Shown: piece after piece, positions 5,649-13,092 of the stretch
How the letters are laid out: every line of letters starts with the position of its first letter
Position numbering within the stretch: position 1 is the first letter of the stretch
Assembly (NCBI RefSeq): GCF_050175855.1
Contig: NZ_JBFXIO010000053.1
Location: forward strand, 1 to 16,347
DNA: 16,347 nucleotides
Direction: 5' to 3'
DNA from: Piscinibacter sp050175855
Lineage (GTDB): Bacteria > Pseudomonadota > Gammaproteobacteria > Burkholderiales > Burkholderiaceae_C
The notes under the pieces: generated by a model
What the model saw: the letters and a program-made list of their open reading frames with translations, nothing else
Database searches by the model: none
Told to the model about the DNA's origin: nothing
Translations under genes and position numbers: made by a program

Positions 5649-6714
5649 AGCAGTTCCTCTTCCGAAACAGCATGAACGCGAAGTCCTCGCCGCGCACAGG
5701 GTACTCCTTGCCGGCGCCCCAGACGATGGTGCTGCGGCCGAAGGGCTGGCAGCAGCGCCCGCCGTCCTTGGCGGTGTTGGCCACCGGATAGGTCAGCTGG
5801 GTCTTGTAGGCGGTCTTGTCCATGGCCGGCAGGAAGTAGGGCCCGCACAGGCCTGGCCGGCCATGCCAGCCCCAGGCCAGCAGCTCGCGGTGCATCTTGG
5901 CGGTCAGCCGCTGCGCGATGAGGGCCGCCGTTCGCACGCCGCCCATGTGGTACGGCACGTGGCCATCGAGGGGGTAGATGCCACCCTGGCAGCCGGCGCA
6001 CCAGAACATCTCGGCGATGCCGAAACCCGCGGTCGCGGCCACGCAATCGGCCGCGCAGGCCGCCACCGCCACGGGGTTTGCGAACAACACCGCCTCAGGG
6101 TTGAGGATGAGGGTCAACTCATCGTCGTTCCACAGCGGGTCCACCTCGGTCAGGTAGGCCAGGTCGAACGAGCCCCGCTCCAGGCACGGGAAGTCGGTCA
6201 CCACCTCCAGCCAGTACAGCACTGGGTTCACGTAGAAATGCGCCTGGTAGAAGCTGCCGCCGTCGCCATCGCCTTCGGGGCGCGTAAACCGTGCCGCCGC
6301 CGGCGCCGGGATGCCGGGGTCGAGGTCGATGCCGCCCAGCGAGGCCAGGCAGAACGGCTTGCGCACGGCCTCCACGTGCCGGGCCGGCTCCCAGAACCCG
6401 ATCGACAGGCCGATGGTGGGGTTCACGCCGCAGCTGCAAACCGGGTTCGACGGGTTAGGGATGTCCTCTTGGCCATCGAAGTTGGCGATGGTGGCGCTGC
6501 CGATGCTGATCGGCAGGATGCAGCTCCAGCAGATCTCGGTGATCGGGTTGGGGAAGCGGCCGGTGCAGGTCAGGCTGTCGGCGGCCTGCGCGGGCGCCAG
6601 CCAGGGCAGGACGGCAGCCAGCACCGCACGGGCAAGCAGTTGGCTGGCCCATCGGCGAAGCGCGGGCATCCTCTGTGCGGCAAGCCAGCGGATCAGGGAG
6701 GGCAGGGTGGTCAT
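5635..6714 (-). CDS. traU: TraU, mating-pair assembly protein
   Basis: TraU is an exported, cysteine-rich protein needed for mating-pair formation and DNA transfer in F-type systems. The 359-residue product has an extended signal peptide (hydrophobic ARAVLAAVLPWLAPAQA, cleavage near residue 44). It then shows family blocks such as CTGRFPNPITEICWSCILPI, VCSCGVNPTIGLSIGFWEP, FWCAGCQGGIYPLDG and LCGPYFLPAMDKTAYKTQL. Many paired cysteines, including a CC near the C-terminus (RKRNCCVGY), imply disulfides and fit the dsbC gene in this operon. Its ATG overlaps the traW stop (ATGA), and its own end overlaps trbC by 14 bases. Confidence 0.96.
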   Translation of the reverse strand: MTTLPSLIRWLAAQRMPALRRWASQLLARAVLAAVLPWLAPAQAADSLTCTGRFPNPITEICWSCILPISIGSATIANFDGQEDIPNPSNPVCSCGVNPTIGLSIGFWEPARHVEAVRKPFCLASLGGIDLDPGIPAPAAARFTRPEGDGDGGSFYQAHFYVNPVLYWLEVVTDFPCLERGSFDLAYLTEVDPLWNDDELTLILNPEAVLFANPVAVAACAADCVAATAGFGIAEMFWCAGCQGGIYPLDGHVPYHMGGVRTAALIAQRLTAKMHRELLAWGWHGRPGLCGPYFLPAMDKTAYKTQLTYPVANTAKDGGRCCQPFGRSTIVWGAGKEYPVRGEDFAFMLFRKRNCCVGY

Positions 6715-7385
6715 TGCACGAGCACCTCGTCGACGCGCAGGCGCATGCCTTCCTGCGAGACCAGGGCGGGCACCTGCCTGATGCCGAATCGGCGGGTCAG
6801 CGTCCCCTGCTGGTCGTAGTACACCGGCACGCGCCAGGCCTTCATCAAGGCAAGGTACGAGCCACCGGTCAGGATGGGCTTGACCTTGCCGTCGTAGCGC
6901 GCGATCAGCTCGCGCGCCCGGGCGACCTGTCGTCCGTCACGGGCATCAAAGAACAGCAGCCGCTTGGACAGCGACACCACCTCCAGCGGGTTCTTGCGCG
7001 TCCCGGCAGGGAACAGCAGCCGGCCCTGCGCATCGACGATGTTGCGGTCGAGCGTGAAGGTGGGGTCGATGGTCCAGGACCGTGCAGTCTCGGTGCTTCG
7101 TACGCCCTCGACCGGAGCGGGCTGGCGCACGGCGGCCACACCGCGGCTGCGGGCCTCGTCGATCAGACGCTGCAGTTCACCCGAGCGTTCCTTGTCGCGC
7201 AGGCGTTGCTGGATGAACTCCAGCAGGTGGGGCTCGGCAATGCCGTAGGTCGGGCCGATGGTCCCCAGGTCCACGGCGTGGGTGGCCGTGCTCAGGATCA
7301 TGGCGGCGACCGCCAGCAGGCGCCGAGTGACGCGCGCCGGGGCGCTGATGCAGCCTGTCCGGGGCAGTGGCAGTTCGAACTTCAC
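6711..7385 (-). CDS. traW: TraW, pilus assembly protein
   Basis: TraW is a periplasmic F-pilus assembly protein that interacts with TrbC. The mature part begins VDLGTIGPTYGIAEPHLLEF, the family hallmark, and continues with WTIDPTFTLDRNIVDAQG, AGTRKNPLEVVSLSKRLLFF, ILTGGSYLALM and VYYDQQGTLTRRFGIRQVPA, all conserved in TraW. I chose the GTG at 7385 (224 residues) because it overlaps the upstream stop as GTGA and has GGAAGG seven bases before it. An ATG at 7406 would add seven residues but has a weaker ribosome site. The same frame stays open far upstream, but that part is antisense-like noise within two other genes. Confidence 0.94.
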   Translation of the reverse strand: MKFELPLPRTGCISAPARVTRRLLAVAAMILSTATHAVDLGTIGPTYGIAEPHLLEFIQQRLRDKERSGELQRLIDEARSRGVAAVRQPAPVEGVRSTETARSWTIDPTFTLDRNIVDAQGRLLFPAGTRKNPLEVVSLSKRLLFFDARDGRQVARARELIARYDGKVKPILTGGSYLALMKAWRVPVYYDQQGTLTRRFGIRQVPALVSQEGMRLRVDEVLVQ

Positions 7386-7792
7386 CTTGCCGCCTTCCGG
7401 GTGCATGAGACCTGCTCGCCCAGCCGGGTCAGGCCCGGCCCGTCCTGGAGGTGGCTGGCCCGGATCATCGCCATCAGCACAGGATCGCCGTCTCCTTCCG
7501 CCATCGCCTGTCGCAGCTCGCGGCTCGACAGACTCCGGCGGCACCGGCGCTCGTGGGCCTGGAGATAGGCCTGCGCCCCTTGATGCGCCGCAGGGGAGAT
7601 CTGCTGGAGCAGCGCAAGGTAGTCGGCCATCGGCACGTCGCCCGTGATGGCCGGCTCGGACGATATCTGCGCGAGCGCGGGCAAGGCCGTTGCGAACGCG
7701 GTCAGGGCGACAAGGGAAGCCAGCGAGGCCAGGGAGGTCGGCTGGGCCCTTTGACGGGGCACCGGGCAACGCAGTATCAGGTGCGGATCCAC
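7382..7792 (-). CDS. Small exported protein of unknown function in the tra operon
   Basis: The 136-residue product is not recognised. It starts with GTG behind GAGGGG, nine bases after the stop of the peptidase gene, and ends overlapping the traW start. A hydrophobic stretch SLASLVALTAFATALPALAQ looks like a signal peptide, leaving about 94 mature residues. These are largely helical, with two cysteines: one in HERRCRRSLSSREL and one near the end (GEQVSC). The cysteine pair and location suggest a periplasmic accessory factor of pilus assembly. Coding is supported by tight spacing on both sides and by the signal peptide. No function can be given. Confidence 0.7.
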   Translation of the reverse strand: MDPHLILRCPVPRQRAQPTSLASLASLVALTAFATALPALAQISSEPAITGDVPMADYLALLQQISPAAHQGAQAYLQAHERRCRRSLSSRELRQAMAEGDGDPVLMAMIRASHLQDGPGLTRLGEQVSCTRKAAR

Positions 7793-7801
7793 GGCGGCCC
7801 C

Positions 7802-8344
7802 TCAGAACAGTGGCACCACGGTGCCCAGCACCTGCTCGGCCCGCACGAGCCCGCTGCTGCGGTAGCGCGAGTCGAACGAGTCCGGGCCGGTACCCTGCAC
7901 GTAGTAGTGGCCCGGAGGGATCACCGTCGGCGCAATCGGCTCCAGCGGGCGCCGGTCGAAGGCCTGGGCCTTGGCCGTGCCGACGACGACACCGTTGACC
8001 GACACCGTGCGGCCGGACACCGTCACCACGTCGCCCGGCAGGCCGCGCACGACCTTGAAGAACGGCTGACCGTCCAATCCGGGGTACGTGGCTCGCGCCT
8101 CGCCTGCAAACGAGAAGATGACGAACTCGCCGCGCTGCAGCGGATGCTCGCCGTGCTGCAGCCATGCCACCCGGTAGGGCAGGCTGCCCGTCCAGTTAAA
8201 CAGGACCGGCACCCGCGGCGTCGGGTCGATGAAGAGCCGCGTGTAGGCGAAGGCCCAGATCGCGAAGACGGGCAGGTAGACGTACCAGCGTCGCCGCATG
8301 TGCGCCGCATAGTCGATGGCCTGGGTGCGAAGGCTGCGCTTCAT
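7802..8344 (-). CDS. trhF: Conjugative signal peptidase, S26 family (TraF/TrhF type)
   Basis: This 180-residue protein is a membrane-bound serine protease of family S26, the type that processes pilin or other transfer proteins in RP4 (TraF) and R27 (TrhF). A basic N-terminus and one transmembrane helix (about 20-37, YVYLPVFAIWAFAY) precede the catalytic serine in TGSLPYR (Ser54). The general-base lysine lies in FFKVVRGLPGD (Lys97), and the C-terminal signature GHYYVQGTGPDSFDSRY is in place. The glycine that usually follows SxP is replaced (S-L-P-Y-R). It is not the thioredoxin-like TraF of the F plasmid. Its ATG overlaps the trbI stop by four bases. Confidence 0.88.
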   Translation of the reverse strand: MKRSLRTQAIDYAAHMRRRWYVYLPVFAIWAFAYTRLFIDPTPRVPVLFNWTGSLPYRVAWLQHGEHPLQRGEFVIFSFAGEARATYPGLDGQPFFKVVRGLPGDVVTVSGRTVSVNGVVVGTAKAQAFDRRPLEPIAPTVIPPGHYYVQGTGPDSFDSRYRSSGLVRAEQVLGTVVPLF

Positions 8345-8799
8345 CGGGCCTCCTCGGGGTCGTTCCTGTGGGGTGTGTGGGGATGGCCCAGCTTCTGCTG
8401 CAGCAGTGCCGTCAGATCGACGGTCCGAGGTGTGCGGCCGGCCACGGCGCTCTTCAGCATCACCAGGCAGGCGCAGTCGCGCGGCAGTTCCTCCAGCGCC
8501 GCCGGCAGCCGCTGCGAGAAGTTCCGGGCCAGCGCAAACGCCTTCTCGCGGTCGGCATCGGTGGTGGCACGGGTCAGGAGCTGGGTGAACTCGGCCTCCT
8601 TCTGCCGGTACACCTCGCCGACATCAACGACGCCGACGCGCTGGGCCGGACGCACCACCACGCGGTCGTAGGCGGCCAGCGTGCCCAGCACGATCAGCAG
8701 CGCGAATGCCGCGTGGAGGAGGATTGGCGCCATGCCCAGTGGCCCGGCGACGGGCTGCTGGGGCTTTGGGCCCGGACTGGCGCTGGCGTCGACGTCCAT
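8341..8799 (-). CDS. trbI: TrbI, F-type inner-membrane pilus factor
   Basis: F-type TrbI is a small inner-membrane protein linked to pilus outgrowth and retraction; it is unrelated to the VirB10-like TrbI of RP4. The 152-residue product has a Pro-rich cytoplasmic N-terminus and one transmembrane helix (about 24-43, ILLHAAFALLIVLGTLAAYD). Its periplasmic part starts VGVVDVGEVYRQKEAEF and includes a helical region and LEELPRDCACLVMLKSAVAG, as in the F-type family. GAGG lies five bases before the ATG. It sits 16 bases after traC, as in F-like operons, and overlaps the S26 peptidase gene. Confidence 0.87.
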   Translation of the reverse strand: MDVDASASPGPKPQQPVAGPLGMAPILLHAAFALLIVLGTLAAYDRVVVRPAQRVGVVDVGEVYRQKEAEFTQLLTRATTDADREKAFALARNFSQRLPAALEELPRDCACLVMLKSAVAGRTPRTVDLTALLQQKLGHPHTPHRNDPEEAR

Positions 8800-8815
8800 G
8801 GGAGCCTCGCCAGGG

Positions 8816-11416
8816 TCACACCGCGTGCCCGCGCCGCCGCAGCAGCTCGGTGATCGCGTCGTCGATGCTCAGGCCCTGCGCCCGCAGCTCGTCGATCGGG
8901 GCGTTGTCCTCCAGCTTGTTGGAGAACAGCAGATGGGTCGCCGGGTCGAGGATGTTGCGCGCCACGCCTTCACCCACCGGCGAGGAGATGTAAACCTCCG
9001 AGAACACGCCAGGCTCCGTGCGCAGCGAGTTGAGCAGCCGCTTCTTGGGCTCGTCCATCGACAGCCGCCCCTTGCGGTCGAGCATCTCGATCGACTCGGG
9101 CTTCTGCCGCAGCAGGAACACCCAGTCAGAGCAGTTAAAGGCGGCCTCCATCTGGGCCGAGCCGTAGTAGTCGTCGGCGCTCTGCGTGGCCGTGCCGAGC
9201 GATCCGCCGTACTTGCGGGCACGGCGTGCGGCTTCCTCGACCACGGCCGCCTTCACGGGGTCGTCGGCGCCGATGTCGCCCAACTGCTGCTTGAGCTCGT
9301 CGATGAAGAGCACCTTGCGCCGGTTGCGCGTCAGGTACATCTCGCCGGTGATCTGGTGCAGCAGCAGGATGTTGACGACCGCATGCAGGTCGGGCCGACG
9401 CTTCAGCTCCTCGTTCTCGATGACGACGAAGTCGTTGCCGAAGTCGATGTTGTTGCGCCCCTCGAAGAAGCGCTCGTACTGGCCGCCGCGCGCGTAGGGG
9501 TTCAGCATCACGGCCAGGTCGCGGATGCGCGGGTCCTCGCGCACGCCCAGCTCCTCGATGGTGCCGGCCTTGAAGGCGTCGCGAAGCGCGGTCACCGTGA
9601 GCGCGTTGCCGTGCTCGCGGAACAGCTTGATGACCATCGCCGAGATGGCCTTGTACTGGACCTCGTCCAGCGGCCGGGACATCGAGGCCATCTTGGAGAT
9701 GGCCGGCACCAGCATGTCGATGTCCTCGTTGATGTCGACGATGTGCGTGAAGGGGTTGAGGCAGATGTCGACGTCGGGCCGGAACTCGATGTACGTGCCC
9801 TTGGCCTTGCGGCACAGCTTCTCGAAGGACCGGCCGAGGTCGAGCATCCACACCTTGGCGTCGATGGCCCGGTAGGACCACGCCATCTCGTTCATCAGCA
9901 CCGACTTGCCGGACCCGGGCGCGCCGATGATCGCGAAGTTGTAGTTGCCCAGGTCGTTGTCGAAGATGTCCAGCGTCATCAGCTGGCCGCGCCGGCCACC
10001 GAAGACCAGGGCCGGCGTGCGCGTGCCCCGCCACTCGGCGATCAGCGGCGCCAGGTGGATGGCATTGGCCATCGTCTTGCGCGAGACGCGGCGCATCTTG
10101 GCCAGGTCCTTGTGGAAGGCCTCCGACAGCGTCATCGGCAGGCTGGCCAGCAGCGCCTGCCGGTGCATGTAGACATCGGCATTGAGCTGGAAGCCCCGGC
10201 CGCGCCAGATCGCGTTGGCGGTCTCCTGGGCGGACACTGCCTTCTCTGGTGGCGAGAAGATCGCCAGCTGGTGGTACAGGCTCACCAGGCTGCTGCCCAC
10301 GTCGATGGCGTTGGCCGCCGCGGTCCAGTCTTGCAGCTTCTTGCCCACGTCGGGCATCACCTCGGCCATCTTGCTGCGGGCGTTCTGGGTCGCACGCACG
10401 TGGTTGGCCGTGACCACCGACTTCATGACGTTGGGGTCGAGCACGTGCACGCCCATGGTCAGCAGGAAGGGCGCGCTGTACTGCAGCGCCGGCTGCATCA
10501 GGTCGCCGATCAGCGAGCCCATCTGCCACAGTGCAAAACGCTCGGGGAAGGACTTGATCGAGTAGAAGCGTGCTTCCAGCGATCCCTCGTGGCCCTCCTT
10601 CCAGAGGGTCAGACCGGCAGGATGCGGGTCCTGGATGGTGTCGAAATCGACGATCTGATCGCGGATCTCGCGGCCGTCGTCATAGTGAAGGTTGGGGGCG
10701 TCGGTCTGGGAGATCCGGTCCGGGTTGGTGAACAGCGCACACCAGTTGATCAGGTCCGCGGCGTCGCAGACACGGCTGGGCAGCGACGCCGAGCGCAGCG
10801 TGGACGCCATGGACTCGCGCAGCGCGACCAGCTCGTCGCGCCGGGTCAGGTCGCCGGCCTGCTCCACGCCGCCGGGCACCGACACGCTCATCATCAGCCG
10901 AAAGTCGCGGATCGTGTAGTGGAAGCCGGTGGTCAGCGACTGCTGCGCACCGTGCAGCAGGTGCCCCACACGCTGCCGAGCAAGGCGGTGGAACAGGTTG
11001 TCGTTGCGCGCCGGGCGGCCCCAGTGCTTGGCCTTGTCGGCCTGGTCGGCATCCTCGACGCGCAGGTTGGCATAGCGGCACAGCTGCTCGCGGATGTGCG
11101 GCGATGCAAAGAGGTGGAACTGGATCCCGGTGGCTGGCGGGCAGGTCGAGTACAGCGAGATCAGCACCTCGGCCATGCGGTCGTCTGCACCCGACTGCGG
11201 CATCAGCTCGAGCATGAAGCCCAGGCTGTCGCGGTTGACGAAGAGCTTCTCGTCGGCGAGGTAGGCCGAGTAGGGCAGCCAGGACGCGAACTGCTCGGCC
11301 GGCGTGTCGGGAGGCGAGCCCAGGCCCAGCCAGCCCAGGCTGCCGTGGCCGGGGCGGCTGGCGCTGGGAAAGGCGGCGGATCGGGTCGAAGCGGTCTGGG
11401 CGAACGGGTTGGGCAT
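8816..11416 (-). CDS. traC: TraC, VirB4-like pilus assembly ATPase
   Basis: TraC is the cytoplasmic, membrane-associated ATPase of the VirB4 class that drives pilus assembly. The 866-residue product has the usual length. The N-terminal TraC/VirB4 region includes LPYSAYLADEKLFVNRDSLG (48-67). Walker A is GAPGSGKS (498-505), followed by LDLGRSFEKLC, and Walker B is KVLFIDELKQ (701-710, with Asp706 and Glu707). The downstream blocks GGSLGTATQSADDYY and CSDWVFLLRQKPES (762-775) are typical. The start ATG has GAGG eight bases upstream, and 39 bases separate it from traV. No sign of damage. Confidence 0.97.
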   Translation of the reverse strand: MPNPFAQTASTRSAAFPSASRPGHGSLGWLGLGSPPDTPAEQFASWLPYSAYLADEKLFVNRDSLGFMLELMPQSGADDRMAEVLISLYSTCPPATGIQFHLFASPHIREQLCRYANLRVEDADQADKAKHWGRPARNDNLFHRLARQRVGHLLHGAQQSLTTGFHYTIRDFRLMMSVSVPGGVEQAGDLTRRDELVALRESMASTLRSASLPSRVCDAADLINWCALFTNPDRISQTDAPNLHYDDGREIRDQIVDFDTIQDPHPAGLTLWKEGHEGSLEARFYSIKSFPERFALWQMGSLIGDLMQPALQYSAPFLLTMGVHVLDPNVMKSVVTANHVRATQNARSKMAEVMPDVGKKLQDWTAAANAIDVGSSLVSLYHQLAIFSPPEKAVSAQETANAIWRGRGFQLNADVYMHRQALLASLPMTLSEAFHKDLAKMRRVSRKTMANAIHLAPLIAEWRGTRTPALVFGGRRGQLMTLDIFDNDLGNYNFAIIGAPGSGKSVLMNEMAWSYRAIDAKVWMLDLGRSFEKLCRKAKGTYIEFRPDVDICLNPFTHIVDINEDIDMLVPAISKMASMSRPLDEVQYKAISAMVIKLFREHGNALTVTALRDAFKAGTIEELGVREDPRIRDLAVMLNPYARGGQYERFFEGRNNIDFGNDFVVIENEELKRRPDLHAVVNILLLHQITGEMYLTRNRRKVLFIDELKQQLGDIGADDPVKAAVVEEAARRARKYGGSLGTATQSADDYYGSAQMEAAFNCSDWVFLLRQKPESIEMLDRKGRLSMDEPKKRLLNSLRTEPGVFSEVYISSPVGEGVARNILDPATHLLFSNKLEDNAPIDELRAQGLSIDDAITELLRRRGHAV

Positions 11417-11455
11417 GGAGCGTGCCTCGCAGGGATGGCCGGAAGAGATGTCAGG

Positions 11456-12178
11456 TCAGTCGTTGGGTTCGTTGCCACGCGGATCGACGGGCATCTGCGG
11501 CCGGCCCGCCGGAGGTGTCAGGCCGGGCAGGGACAGCGAACCACCCGGTTGATCTGCCCGACCCGACTGGTTCGATGTCCTGGGGTCGCGCGATTCGGTG
11601 GCGCCGCCGGCAGGACGTGCGGTTGCGGTCGGCGGAGGCCGCAACGGTGCGTAGGCATCGCGGATCCGCCGCTGCGCGTGCTCGACGAGCCACTGGCCAT
11701 CGTCGACCCGGACGTAGACGTAACCCTGGTCGTGGAGGTCGCGATCGGCGTCTTCCCAGGGCTTGAACCAGAGCCGCAGGATGCGGGCCGAGGACCGGAG
11801 CGGCACGGTCGTGGGCGAGGGCGGCGGCGATGGCGATAGGGCGATGCGGGAGGCCGCCGCGCCTGCAGCGCCCGCCGCGGCTGCGCCGGTGGTGCCCTCC
11901 GTCGCGCGCGGAGCTTGCGGCGTGCCTGGGTTGGCGCCAGCCGTTCGCCGCTGACTCGGCAGGTTGTTCTGCACGGCATTGGCGTAGGTGCCGGAGACGG
12001 AGTCGCAGGTCACACCGTCCGGGGCCTTGCAGGCATAGCTGGAGCTACCGCTGAGACCGCTCATGCTCATGCAGCCGCTCAGCATCCAGGCCAGCAGCAC
12101 CGACGCCGCGGCCAGTCCGGTGGCTGAAGCAGCACGCGATGTCGGAGCTGCGTGAAACACGACGGCGGGCTTCTTCAT
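11456..12178 (-). CDS. traV: TraV, outer-membrane lipoprotein of the transfer channel
   Basis: TraV is the VirB7-like lipoprotein that anchors TraK and TraB in the outer-membrane core complex. The 240-residue product has a lipoprotein signal with lipobox LSGC (Cys36 as lipidation site). The TraV block YACKAPDGVTCDSVSGTYAN follows with its two conserved cysteines. Then comes an Ala/Pro-rich linker and a C-terminal part (LRLWFKPWEDADRDLHDQGY, VDDGQWLVEH) of the longer TraV type. The ATG at 12178 overlaps the dsbC stop as ATGA. The frame is open upstream to 12553, but that part is a shadow of dsbC. Confidence 0.93.
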   Translation of the reverse strand: MKKPAVVFHAAPTSRAASATGLAAASVLLAWMLSGCMSMSGLSGSSSYACKAPDGVTCDSVSGTYANAVQNNLPSQRRTAGANPGTPQAPRATEGTTGAAAAGAAGAAASRIALSPSPPPSPTTVPLRSSARILRLWFKPWEDADRDLHDQGYVYVRVDDGQWLVEHAQRRIRDAYAPLRPPPTATARPAGGATESRDPRTSNQSGRADQPGGSLSLPGLTPPAGRPQMPVDPRGNEPND

Positions 12179-13092
12179 GGCTTGCCCCCCGCCACCTGCG
12201 ACACCTGCTTGAGGCGCGCGAGCAGCACTGTCCGGTCGACGTAGCCGTCGGTTCGGGTGCCATCCGCCCAGACCAGGGTCGGCGTGCCTTGGACGGCGAG
12301 GCGTTGCGCGAGCGCGAGGTTGCGGTCGAGCGGGTTGTCGCACTCCGGGGCCCGCAGGGCTGCCGGGTCGCCCGCCGGCCTGAGCAGCGAGGTGTCGCCC
12401 TGCAGCATGAACTGGTGCCATGCTTTCTCGCGGTCCGCCGCGCACCAGATCGAGACCGGGCGCGCGCGGCCCTGGAAGGGCACGAGGAAGGTGTAGATCG
12501 TCACGTCGTCCAGGCCCGCGAGCTCGGGCTCGAGCCGGCGGCAGAACGAGCACCCCGGGTCGCTGAAGACGGCGATGCGACGGTGCTCGTTGCCACCGCT
12601 GCCTCGCACGGTCTTGATCGCGTCCGCCAGCGGCAGTTGGTCGAAGGCGATTGGTGCGTCGGGAGCCGGCACGCGGTCGGACTGCGCTGAGGGAACGCCC
12701 GCGCCGCCCGCCTGGCCGGCCTGCGCAGCGATGGTGGCCGCGCGAGCCAGTCTGGGGCCGGTGAGGTCCTGCATCGTCTGGGTGTCGAAGACCCGGCCGA
12801 AGATGAAGTAGCGCGGATTCCGCGGCGACACGTAGGCCACGTTGCTGTTCATCCAGACCTCGTAAAGACCGGCCACGGGCGAGCGCTGCACCTGCGTGAA
12901 CTGGGTGCCGGGGTGCGCCTTGCGCAGCGCGGCCAGCAGCCGAGCCTCATCGGCAGCGGCGGCGCCGGCGTGTCCTGCGGCAAGGGCCGCCAGACCGGCC
13001 ACGACCCAGGCCGCGGGCAGGAGTTGCCTGCCGGAAACACGCAGGGGGGAGGTAAAGGCGAAGCCTGGCGAGGGCTTGTCAGTCGTTGGCAT
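12175..13092 (-). CDS. dsbC: DsbC-like periplasmic disulfide isomerase
   Basis: The 305-residue product is a thioredoxin-fold protein of the DsbC/DsbG class. It has a signal-like segment (AAWVVAGLAALAAGHAGA), an N-terminal dimerisation-type domain with GLYEVWMNSNVAYVSPRNPR and YFIFGRVFD, and then FSDPGCSFCRRLEPEL with the redox motif CSFC (181-184). A cis-proline loop VQGTPTLVWADG comes near the end. Inside conjugation operons such proteins help fold disulfide-rich transfer proteins. I chose ATG 13092, which has GGAGGT eight bases upstream and overlaps the traB stop by 14 bases. An upstream start at 13128 would add 12 residues with less support. Confidence 0.93.
   Translation of the reverse strand: MPTTDKPSPGFAFTSPLRVSGRQLLPAAWVVAGLAALAAGHAGAAAADEARLLAALRKAHPGTQFTQVQRSPVAGLYEVWMNSNVAYVSPRNPRYFIFGRVFDTQTMQDLTGPRLARAATIAAQAGQAGGAGVPSAQSDRVPAPDAPIAFDQLPLADAIKTVRGSGGNEHRRIAVFSDPGCSFCRRLEPELAGLDDVTIYTFLVPFQGRARPVSIWCAADREKAWHQFMLQGDTSLLRPAGDPAALRAPECDNPLDRNLALAQRLAVQGTPTLVWADGTRTDGYVDRTVLLARLKQVSQVAGGKP

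Noticed and set aside
5389..6819. A 476-codon open frame on the plus strand
   Set aside because: Antisense to trbC, traU and traW, which have clear conserved motifs.
7386..8165. Upstream extension of the traW frame to 484 codons
   Set aside because: The extra part overlaps the small exported protein and the S26 peptidase and has no TraW similarity. The signal peptide and a ribosome site place the start at 7385.
8681..11839. A 1052-codon open frame on the plus strand
   Set aside because: It lies antisense to traC and traV. Its His/Arg/Val/Asp-rich, low-complexity product is typical of the mirror frame of a GC-rich gene, while the minus strand has Walker motifs.
12179..12553. Upstream extension of the traV frame
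   Set aside because: It overlaps dsbC. The lipoprotein signal and ATGA overlap fix the start at 12178.
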